64,000 bases of DNA from Limnoperna fortunei. Taxonomy: Eukaryota; Mollusca; Bivalvia; Mytilida; Modiolidae. Positions 23,165 through 34,300 of the stretch are shown one piece after another. Numbering within the stretch: the first letter of the stretch is position 1; each line of letters begins with the position of its first letter. The position numbers were made by a program, and so were the translations under genes. Where the stretch lies: positions 10,426,641 through 10,490,640 of the forward strand of contig OX104122.1 in assembly GCA_944474755.1 (NCBI GenBank), written 5' to 3'. The notes below the pieces were generated by a model, which ran no database searches, was not told where the DNA came from, and saw nothing but the letters and a program-made list of their open reading frames with translations.

Positions 23165-23475
23165 AAGTTTGATCGGATGTTTGCTTTACGTCCAGCGAGT
23201 AGTATTTCAGCGATATTCAGGACAAGACTAAGTAAACAAACAATTCCCTATAATCAACGGAAAAAGGGGGTGGGACGGGACACAAGTAACACAATTTAGA
23301 CTGCCACTGGAAAAGTATGAAGTTTTTTGTAGGGGCGGAGAATTTAGCCTTTTGTAGCAGCTACACTGAGCCTACTCTTTTTTTCAAATCTGCAGAAGGG
23401 GCTTTATCGTGCTAGGGGAGTGGCAAAAACGTTACCCACTACGGTCAGCGGTCAGGCTTTCCGTATGATGACTTA
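23165..23475 (+). repeat. Dispersed repeat family A, copy 3
   Basis: It has the family order: GATCGGATGTTTGCTTTACG, GTCCAGCGAGTAGTATTTCA, GACTGCCACTGGAAAAGTAT, CCTTTTGTAGCAGCTACACT, GGGGCTTTATCGTGCTAGGG, CGTTACCCACTACGGTCAGC, GGTCAGGCTTTCCGTATGAT. It stops before the 3' half seen at 11.4 kb. Confidence 0.75.
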
Positions 23476-24639
23476 ACCCTAACACTACACTACAAGTAGA
23501 AATAATTGTATCAACAACGTGTACAACTTTTTCAAAAATACATTTTTGAAAATTATTTTGAAGTAATAATTTCATTTTCTTATTAAACTATACCGATCTT
23601 GCTTATTATGTTTCGTGCTTGACAGAAAATTGTACGACTAAAAGCAAACGGCGCACTCGATTCAGTTGAATGCTAGTTATATTATACAGATCGACGGGTC
23701 TTTCCGGGGCATTTCTTTGTAATAATTTTAATGCTCTCCATTGCTTGTCAAAGTTGACAATAAGAAAAGTACACCTTTACAATTAGTGTTTTGTGTGTAC
23801 AAAGTTCATAATTTACCACGGGGGGGGGGGGGGGGCAGGAACAGGTATTTTAGAAGACAGTACCGATTCATCCATAACTATAAATGTATTTATTACATTA
23901 TTATATTACACAATATCAACCCTTGTTCTGCATAGTCGCGGAAAAACACCGGATCATGTCGCAAAATGTATTATACACATTATTTTGGATCGGTGAGGCG
24001 GCGAGGCGAGATTACCTGTAACCTAATTAACAACATGTATCATTCTTTTTAATTGTACATGTACAATTTTATAGTCGTAACTAAATTACCAGATCCATTT
24101 AAACGACAGTAGATTAGAAAACAAACATAATTTTAGGGTTTTTTTAATATTTAATATTGAAAGACAGAAAAAATATAACGACTAAAATGTCACAATTTAA
24201 TGTATGTATCCGTACTAAATAAAATACTAACAGTTTCCGCCATAATTAAAGAAATTGGCGATTTGATGATATGTATTTTTCTTTAAACTTTGTCCGTGTT
24301 TTAAGAAAACATTATTGTACAAATGTTTCCACTGCAATCGTTGTTCTGGCTTTAATGCGGGTTTTAATTTCACCAGATGTGTAAGTAAACCATTGATAAA
24401 TTCAGTGTAATAATTATAAATAAGGACTGAACAAATGCTAACATTTCAGCAGTCTTCATTTACATTTATCTTTAACATTACTATTTAAATAACATTTGTA
24501 ATCGTAATTGTGCGAACGTACAATTTCCAAATAGAGATATTTTTTGTTTTATTCCGAAAATTTTCATAAAACAAGTGAAATAAAAAATATTAATCGACGG
24601 CAGTTAATAAATTAACAATAATAATTACCAGGCGTTGTG
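23476..24639. other. Unassigned sequence with a G-homopolymer
   Basis: A 17-G run lies at about 23,820-23,836. A GATCGACGGGTCTTTCCGGG stretch near 23,690 resembles GATCGGCGGATCTTTCTGGG at 3,380, so the two share an unnamed short repeat. No gene is supported. Confidence 0.4.
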
Positions 24640-25015
24640 ACAGTCGTATTTTGTTTGATACAACGGAGAAAATGTCTGTGACAGACATTTTTTGACTGAT
24701 ACAACGGTAACGCCGTTGTAACAGACGATATTCGACTGAGTCAACGGAAAAAATGACTGCCATAGACATTTTTTGACTGATACAACGGATACGCCGTTGT
24801 AACAGACATAAAATGACTGCGCCAACGGACAAAATGTCTGTGACGGACAAAATATGTCTGTGACAGGTAAAAAATGACTGCCACAGTAAAAATTATTGTC
24901 TGACACAACGTTTGCAGTCTTTTACAGACATTTTTGCAGTCATTTGCAGTCAATCTCAGTCAGTGACAGACGAAAAACGACTGCAACTGGTATTTACAGT
25001 CATTTTTTTTAGCCA
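24640..25015. repeat. Degenerate inverted/tandem repeat bordering the satellite
   Basis: The words ACAGACATTTTTTGACTG, GATACAACGG and CGCCGTTGTAACAGAC recur. One 81-bp unit repeats at 24,692 and 24,773, and CAACGG/CCGTTG and CAGTC/GACTG pairs form small hairpins throughout. Minus-strand frames here follow the repeat and carry no domain. Confidence 0.6.
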
Positions 25016-25059
25016 GTAGTGTAGAGTGCCGCTATTGTCTTTAGTAGTGTTTACTAGAA

Positions 25060-28000
25060 CTCTTGAGTTGTCACTAGAACCAGTAAAGTTCGCTATTGCC
25101 TGTAGTAGTATAAACCAGAACTCTTGAGTTGCCACTAGAACCAGTAAAGTGCCGCTATTGCCTGTAGTAGTGTAAACCAGAACTATTGAGTTGCCACTAG
25201 AACCAGTAAAGTGCCGCTATTGTCTTTAACTACTAAAGACAATAGCGGCACTTTACTAGAACTCTTGATTTGCCACTATAACCAGTAAAGTTCGCTATTG
25301 CCTGTAGTAGTGTAAACCAGAACTCTTGAGTTGTCACTAGAACCAGTAAAGTGCCGCTATTGTCTGTAGTAGTGTAAACCAGAACTCTTGAGTTGCCACT
25401 AGAACCAGTTAAGTGCCGCTATTATCTGTAGTAGTGTAAACCAGAACTATTGAGTTGTCACTAGAACCAGTAAAGTTCGCTATTGCCTGTAGTAGTGTAA
25501 ACCAGAACTCTTGAGTTGTCACTAGAACCAGTAAAGTTCGCTATTGCCTGTAGTAGTGTAAACCAGAACTCTTGAGTTGTCACTAGAACCAATAAAGTTC
25601 GCTATTGCCTGTAGTAGTGTAAACCAGAACTCTTGAGTTGTCACTAGAACCAGTAAAGTTCGCTATTGCCTGTAGTAGTGTAAACCAGAACTTTTGAGTT
25701 GCCACTAGAACCAGTAAAGTGCCGCTATTGTCTTTAGTAGTGTTAACTAGAACTCTTGAGTTGTCACTAGAACCAGTAAAGTGCCGCTATTGTCTTTAGT
25801 AGTGTAAACTAGAACTCTTGAGTTGTCACTAGAACCAGTAAAGTTCGCTATTGCCTGTAGTAGTATAAACCAGAACTCTTGAGTTGCCACTAGAACCAGT
25901 AAAGTGCCGCTATTACCTGTAGTAGTGTAAACTAGAACTCTTGAGTTGTCACTAGAACCAGTAAAGTTCGCTATTGCCTGTAGTAGTATAAACCAGAACT
26001 CTTGAGTTGCCACTAGAACCAGTAAAGTGCCGCTATTACCTGTAGTAGTGTAAACTAGAACTCTTGAGTTGCCACTAGAATCAGTAAAGTGCCGCTATTG
26101 TCTTTAGTAGTGTTAACTAGAACTCTTGAGTTGTCACTAGAACCAGTAAAGTGCCGCTATTGCCTGTAGTATTATAAACCAGAACTCCTGAGGTGCCTCT
26201 ATAACCAGTAAAGTTCGCTATTGCCTGTAGTAGTGTAAACTAGAACTCCTGAGTGGCCACTAGTGCCAGTAAAGTGCCGCTTTTGCCTGTAGTAGTGTTA
26301 ACTAGAACTCCCAAGTTGCCACTAGAAGCAGTAAAGTGCGGCTATTATCTGTAGCAGTGTAAACTAGAACTCTTGAGTTACCACTAGAACCAGTAAAGTT
26401 CGCTATTGCCTGTAGTAGTGTAAACTAGAACTCTTGAGTTGTCACTAGAACCAGTAAAGTGCCGCTATTGTCTTTAGTAGTGTTAACTAGAACTCTTGAA
26501 ATTGTCACTAGAACCAGTAAAGTTCGCTATTGCCTGTAGTAGTGTAAACCAGAACTCTTGAGTTGTCACTAGAACCAGTAAAGTTCGCTATTGCCTGTAG
26601 TAGTGTAAACCAGAACTATTGAGTTGCCACTAGAACCAGTAAAGTGCCGCTATTGTCTTTAGTAGTGTTAACTAGAACTCTTGAGTTGCCACTAGAACCA
26701 GTAAAGTTCGCTATTGCCTGTAGTAGTGTAAACCAGAACTCTTGAGTTGTCACTAGAACCAGTAAAGTGCCGCTATTGTCTTTAGTAGTGTTAACTAGAA
26801 CTCTTGAGTTGTCACTAGAACCAGTAAAGTTCGCTATTGCCTGTAGTAGTATAAACCAGAACTCTTGAGTTGCCACTAGAACCAGTAAAGTGCCGCTATT
26901 GCCTGTAGTAGTGTAAACCAGAACTCCTGACGTGCCACTATAACCAGTAAAGTTCGCTATTGCCTGTAGTAGTGTAAACCAGAACTCCTGACGTGCCACT
27001 ATAACCAGTAAAGTGCCGCTATTGCCTGTAGTAGTGTAAACCAGAACTATTGAGTTGCCACTAGAACCAGTAAAGTGCCGCTATTGTCTTTAACTACTAA
27101 AGACAATAGCGGCACTTTATTAGAACTCTTGATTTGCCACTATAACCAGTAAAGTTCGCTATTGCCTGTAGTAGTGTAAACCAGAACTCTTGAGTTGTCA
27201 CTAGAACCAGTAAAGTGCCGCTATTGTCTGTAGTAGTGTAAACCAGAACTCTTGAGTTGCCACTAGAACCAGTAAAGTGCCGCTATTATCTGTAGTAGTG
27301 TAAACCAGAACTATTGAGTTGTCACTAGAACCAGTAAAGTTCGCTATTGCCTGTAGTAGTGTAAACCAGAACTCTTGAGTTGTCACTAGAACCAGTAAAG
27401 ATCGCTATTGCCTGTAGTAGTGTAAACCAGAACTCTTGAGTTGTCACTAGAACCAGTAAAGTTCGCTATTGCCTGTAGTAGTGTAAACCAGAACTCTTGA
27501 GTTGTCACTAGAACCAGTAAAGTTCGCTATTGCCTGTAGTAGTATAAACCAGAACTCTTGAGTTGCCACTAGAACCAGTAAAGTGCCGCTATTACCTGTA
27601 GTAGTGTAAACTAGAACTCTTGAGTTGTCACTAGAACCAGTAAAGTTCGCTATTGCCTGTAGTAGTATAAACCAGAACTCTTGAGTTGCCACTAGAACCA
27701 GTAAAGTTCGCTATTGCCTGTAGTAGTATAAACCAGAACTCTTGAGTTGCCACTAGAACCAGTAAAGTGCCGCTATTGTCTTTAGTAGTGTTAACTAGAA
27801 CTCTTTAGTTGTCACTAGAACCAGTAAAGTGCCGCTATTGCCTGTAGTAATATAAACCAGAACTCCTGAGGTGCCTCTATAACCAGTAAAGTTCGCTATT
27901 GCCTGTAGTAGTGTAAACTAGAACTCCTGAGTGGCCACTAGTGCCAGTAAAGTGCCGCTTTTGCCTGTAGTAGTGTTAACTAGAACTCCCAAGTTGCCAC

Positions 28001-30000
28001 TAGAAGCAGTAAAGTGCGGCTATTATCTGTAGCAGTGTAAACTAGAACTCTTGAGTTACCACTAGAACCAGTAAAGTTCGCTATTGCCTGTAGTAGTGTA
28101 AACTAGAACTCTTGAGTTGCCACTAGTGCCAGTAAAGTGCCGCTTTTGCCTGTAGTAGTGTTAACTAGAACTCCCAAGTTGCCACTAGAAGCAGTAAAGT
28201 GCGGCTATTATCTGTAGCAGTGTAAACTAGAACTCTTGAGTTACCACTAGAACCAGTAAAGTTCGCTATTGCCTGTAGTAGTGTAAACTAGAACTCTTGA
28301 GTTGTCACTAGAACCAGTAAAGTGCCGCTATTGTCTTTAGTAGTGTTAACTAGAACTCTTGAAATTGTCACTAGAACCAGTAAAGTTCGCTATTTCCTGT
28401 AGTAGTGTAAACCAGAACTCTTGAGTTGTCACTAGAACCAGTAAAGTTCGCTATTGCCTGTAGTAGTGTAAACCAGAACTATTGAGTTGCCACTAGAACC
28501 AGTAAAGTGCCGCTATTGTCTTTAGTAGTGTTAACTAGAACTCTTGAGTTGCCACTAGAACCAGTAAAGTTCGCTATTGCCTGTAGTAGTGTAAACCAGA
28601 ACTCTTGAGTTGTCACTAGAACCAGTAAAGTGCCGCTATTGTCTTTAGTAGTGTTAACTAGAACTCTTGAGTTGTCACTAGAACCAGTAAAGTTCGCTAT
28701 TGCCTGTAGTAGTATAAACCAGAACTCTTGAGTTGCCACTAGAACCAGTAAAGTGCCGCTATTGCCTGTAGTAGTGTAAACCAGAACTCCTGACGTGCCA
28801 CTATAACCAGTAAAGTTCGCTATTGCCTGTAGTAGTGTAAACCAGAACTCCTGACGTGCCACTATAACCAGTAAAGTGCCGCTATTGCCTGTAGTAGTGT
28901 AAACCAGAACTATTGAGTTGCCACTAGAACCAGTAAAGTGCCGCTATTGTCTTTAACTACTAAAGACAATAGCGGCACTTTATTAGAACTCTTGATTTGC
29001 CACTATAACCAGTAAAGTTCGCTATTGCCTGTAGTAGTGTAAACCAGAACTCTTGAGTTGTCACTAGAACCAGTAAAGTGCCGCTATTGTCTGTAGTAGT
29101 GTAAACCAGAACTCTTGAGTTGCCACTAGAACCAGTAAAGTGCCGCTATTATCTGTAGTAGTGTAAACCAGAACTATTGAGTTGTCACTAGAACCAGTAA
29201 AGTTCGCTATTGCCTGTAGTAGTGTAAACCAGAACTCTTGAGTTGTCACTAGAACCAGTAAAGTTCGCTATTGCCTGTAGTAGTGTAAACCAGAACTCTT
29301 GAGTTGTCACTAGAACCAGTAAAGTTCGCTATTGCCTGTAGTAGTGTAAACCAGAACTCTTGAGTTGTCACTAGAACCAGTAAAGTTCGCTATTGCCTGT
29401 AGTAGTATAAACCAGAACTCTTGAGTTGCCACTAGAACCAGTAAAGTGCCGCTATTACCTGTAGTAGTGTAAACTAGAACTCTTGAGTTGTCACTAGAAC
29501 CAGTAAAGTTCGCTATTGCCTGTAGTAGTATAAACCAGAACTCTTGAGTTGCCACTAGAACCAGTAAAGTTCGCTATTGCCTGTAGTAGTATAAACCAGA
29601 ACTCTTGAGTTGCCACTAGAACCAGTAAAGTGCCGCTATTGTCTTTAGTAGTGTTAACTAGAACTCTTTAGTTGTCACTAGAACCAGTAAAGTGCCGCTA
29701 TTGCCTGTAGTAATATAAACCAGAACTCCTGAGGTGCCTCTATAACCAGTAAAGTTCGCTATTGCCTGTAGTAGTGTAAACTAGAACTCCTGAGTGGCCA
29801 CTAGTGCCAGTAAAGTGCCGCTTTTGCCTGTAGTAGTGTTAACTAGAACTCCCAAGTTGCCACTAGAAGCAGTAAAGTGCGGCTATTATCTGTAGCAGTG
29901 TAAACTAGAACTCTTGAGTTACCACTAGAACCAGTAAAGTTCACTATTGCCTGTAGTAGTGTAAACTAGAACTCTCGAGTTGCCACTAGAACCAGTAAAG
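25060..30000. repeat. Higher-order repeat 1 (period 1,863 bp) within the satellite
   Basis: A distinctive inverted-monomer junction occurs at about 25,227, 27,091 and 28,954, that is 1,864 and 1,863 bp apart. The stretches 26,616-27,692 and 28,479-29,555 translate identically at an offset of exactly 1,863, showing near-identity between the last two copies. One copy is about 30 monomers. Confidence 0.85.
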
Positions 30001-31309
30001 TGCCGCTATTGTCTTTAGTAGTGTTAACTAGAACTCTTGAAATTGTCACTAGAACCAGTAAAGTTCGCTATTGCCTGTAGTAGTATAAACCAGAACTCTT
30101 GAGTTGCCACTAGAACCAGTAAAGTGCCGCTATTGCCTGTAGTAGTGTAAACCAGAACTATTGAGTTGTCACTAGAACCAGTAAAGTGCCGCTATTGTCT
30201 TTAGTAGTGTTAACTAGAACTCTTGAGTTGTCACTAGAACCAGTAAAGTTCGCTATTGCCTGTAGTAGTATAAACCAGAACTCTTGAGTTGCCACTAGAA
30301 CCAGTAAAGTTCGCTATTGCCTGGAGTAGTGTAAACCAGAACTCTTGAGTTGTCACTAGAACCAGTAAAGTGCCGCTATTGTCTTTAGTAGTGTTAACTA
30401 GAACTCTTGAGTTGTCACTAGAACCAGTAAAGTTCGCTATTGCCTCTAGTAGTGTAAACCAGAACTCTTGAGTTGCCACTAGAACCAGTAAAGTGCCGCT
30501 ATTGTCTTTAGTACTGTTACCTAGAACTCTTGAGCTGTCACTAGAACCAGTAAAGTTCGCTATTGCCTGTAGTGGTGTAATCCAGAACTCTTGAGTTGCC
30601 ACTAGAACCAGTAGAGTGCCGCTATTGTCTTTAGTAGTGTTAACTAGAACTCTTGAAATTGTCACTAGAACCAGTAAAGTTCGCTATTGCCTGTAGTAGT
30701 GTAAACCAGAACTCTTGAGTTGCCACTAGAACCAGTAAAGTGCCGCTATTACCTGTAGTAGTGTAAACCAGAACTCTTGAGTTGTCACTAGAACCATTAA
30801 AGTGCCGCTATTGCCTGTAGTAGTATAAACCAGAACTCTTGAGTTGCCACTAGAACCAGTAAAGTGCCGCTATTGTCTTTAGTAGTGTTAACTAGAACTC
30901 TTGAGTTGTCACTAGAACCAGTAAAGTTCGCTATTGCCTGTAGTAGTGTAAACCAGAACTCTTGAGTTGCCACTAGAACCAGTAAAGTGCCGCTATTGCC
31001 TGTAGTAGTGTAAACCAGAACTCCTGAGGTGCCACTAGAACCAGTAAAGTTCGCTATTGCCTGTAGTAGTGTAAACTAGAACTCTTGATTTGCCACTAGA
31101 AGCAGTAAAGTGCCGCTATTACCTGTAGTAGTGTAAACCAGAACTCCTGAGGGGCCACTAGAGCCAGTAAAGTGCCGCTATTGTCTTTAGTAGTGTTAAC
31201 TAGAACTCTTGAGTTGTCACTAGAACCAGTAAAGTTCGCTATTGCCTGTAGTAGTCAAAACCAGATCTCTTGAGTTGCAACTAGAACCAGTAAAGTGCCG
31301 CTATTGCCT

Positions 31310-34300
31310 GTAGTAGTGTAAACCAGAACTCTTGAGTTGCCACTAGAACCAGTAAAGTGCCGCTATTGCCTGTAGTAGTGTAAACCAGAACTCTTGAGTT
31401 GCAACTAGAACCAGTAAAGTGCCGCTATTGCCTGTAGTAATATAAACCAGAACTCCTGAGGTGCCACTATAACCAGTAAAGTTCGCTATTTCCTGTAGTA
31501 GTGTAAACTAGAACTCCTGAGTGGCCACTAGAGCCAGTAAAGTGCCGCTTCTGCCTGTAGTAGTGTTAACTAGAACTCCCGAGTTGCCACTAGAAGCAGT
31601 AAAGTGCCGCTATTACCTGTAGTAGTGTAAACCAGAACTCTTGAGTTGCCACTAGAACCAGTAAAGTGCCGCTATTGCCTGTAGTAGTGTCAACCAGAAC
31701 TCTTGAGTTGCCACTAGAAGCAGTAAAGTGCCGCTATTGCCTATAGTAATATAAACCAGAACTCCTGAGGTGCCTCTATAACCAGTAAAGTTCGCTATTG
31801 CCTGCAGTAGTGTAAACTAGAACTCCTGAGTGGCCACTAGAGCCAGTAAAGTGCCGCTTTTGCCTGTAGTAGTGTTAACTAGAACTCCCGAGTTGCCACT
31901 AGAAGCAGTAAAGTGCCGCTACTACCTGTAGTAGTGTAAACTAGAACTCTTGAGTTGCCACTAGAACCAGTAAAGTGCCGCTATTGTCTTTAGTAGTGTT
32001 AACTAGAACTCTTGAGTTGTCACTAGAACCAGTAAAGTTCGCTATTTCCTGTAGTAGTGTAAACTAGAACTCCTGAGTGGCCACTAGAGCCAGTAAAGTG
32101 CCGCTTTTGCCTGTAGTAGTGTTAACTAGAACTCCCGAGTTGCCACTAGAAGCAGTAAAGTGCCGCTATTACCTGTAGTATTGTAAACTAGAACTCTTGA
32201 GTTGCCACTAGAACCAGTAAAGTGCCGCTATTGCCTTTAGTAGTGTTAACTAGAACTCTTGAGTTGTCACTAGAACCAGTAAAGTGCCGCTATTGCCTGT
32301 AGTAGTATAAACCAGAAGTCCTGAGGTGCCACTATAACCAGTAAAGTTCGCTATTGCCTGTAGTAGTGTAAACTAGAACTCTTGAGTTGCCACTTGAACC
32401 AGTAAAGTACAACTATTGCCTGTAGTAGTGTTAACTAGATCTCTTGAGTGGCCACTAGAGCCAGTAAAGTGCCGCTTTTGCCTGTAGTAGTGTTAACTAG
32501 AACTCCCGAGTTGCCACTAGAAGCAGTAAAGTGCCGCTATTACCTGTTGTATTGTAAACTAGAACTCTTGAGTTGCCACTAGAACCAGTAAAGTGCCGCT
32601 ATTGTCTTTAGTAGTGTTAACTAGAACTCTTGAGTTGTCACTAGAACCAGTAAAGTGCCGCTATTGCCTGTAATAATTTAAACCAGAAGTCCTGAGGTGC
32701 CACTATAACCAGTAAAGTTCGCTATTGCCTGTAGTAGTGTAAACTAGAACTCTTGAGTTGCCACTTGAACCAGTAAAGTACAACTATTGCCTGTAGTAGT
32801 GTCAACTAGATCTCTTGAGTTGCCACTAGAACCAGTAAAGTGCCGCTATTGTCTTTAGTAGTGTTAACTAGAACTCTTGAGTTGTCACTAGAAGCAGTAA
32901 AGTGCCGCTATTGCCTGAAGTAGTGTAAACTAGAACTCCTGAGGTGCCACTATAACCAGTAAAGTTCGCTATTGCCTGTAGTAGTGTAAACCAGAACTCT
33001 TGAGTTGCCACTAGAACCAGTAAAGTGCCGCTATTGCCTGTAGTAGTGTAAACCAGAACTCTTGAGTTGCAACTAGAACCAGTAAAGTGCCGCTATTGCC
33101 TGTAGTAATATAAACCAGAACTCCTGAGGTGCCACTATAACCAGTAAAGTTCGCTATTTCCTGTAGTAGTGTAAACTAGAACTCCTGAGTGGCCACTAGA
33201 GCCAGTAAAGTGCCGCTTTTGCCTGTAGTAGTGTTAACTAGAACTCCCGAGTTGCCACTAGAAGCAGTAAAGTGCCGCTATTACCTGTAGTAGTGTAAAC
33301 CAGAACTCTTGAGTTGCCACTAGAACCAGTAAAGTGCCGCTATTGCCTGTAGTAGTGTCAACCAGAACTCTTGAGTTGCCACTAGAAGCAGTAAAGTGCC
33401 GCTATTGCCTATAGTAATATAAACCAGAACTCCTGAGGTGCGACTATAACCAGTAAAGTTCGCTATTGCCTGCAGTAGTGTAAACTAGAACTCCTGAGTG
33501 GCCACTAGAGCCAGTAAAGTGCCGCTTTTGCCTGTAGTAGTGTTAACTAGAACTCCCGAGTTGCCACTAGAAGCAGTAAAGTGCCGCTATTACCTGTAGT
33601 AGTGTAAACTAGAACTCTTGAGTTGCCACTAGAACCAGTAAAGTGCCGCTATTGTCTTTAGTAGTGTTAACTAGAACTCTTGAGTTGTCACTAGAACCAG
33701 TAAAGTTCGCTATTTCCTGTAGTAGTGTAAACTAGAACTCCTGAGTGGCCACTAGAGCCAGTAAAGTGCCGCTTTTGCCTGTAGTAGTGTTAACTAGAAC
33801 TCCCGAGTTGCCACTAGAAGCAGTAAAGTGCCGCTATTACCTGTAGTATTGTAAACTAGAACTCTTGAGTTGCCACTAGAACCAGTAAAGTGCCGCTATT
33901 GTCTTTAGTAGTGTTAACTAGAACTCTTGAGTTGTCACTAGAACCAGTAAAGTGCCGCTATTGCCTGTAGTAGTATAAACCAGAAGTCCTGAGGTGCCAC
34001 TATAACCAGTAAAGTTCGCTATTGCCTGTAGTAGTGTAAACTAGAACTCTTGAGTTGCCACTTGAACCAGTAAAGTACAACTATTGCCTGTAGTAGTGTT
34101 AACTAGATCTCTTGAGTGGCCACTAGAGCCAGTAAAGTGCCGCTTTTGCCTGTAGTAGTGTTAACTAGAACTCCCGAGTTGCCACTAGAAGCAGTAAAGT
34201 GCCGCTATTACCTGTAGTAGTGTAAACTAGAACTCTTGAGTTGCCACTAGAACCAGTAAAGTGCCGCTATTGTCTTTAGTAGTGTTAACTAGAACTCTTG

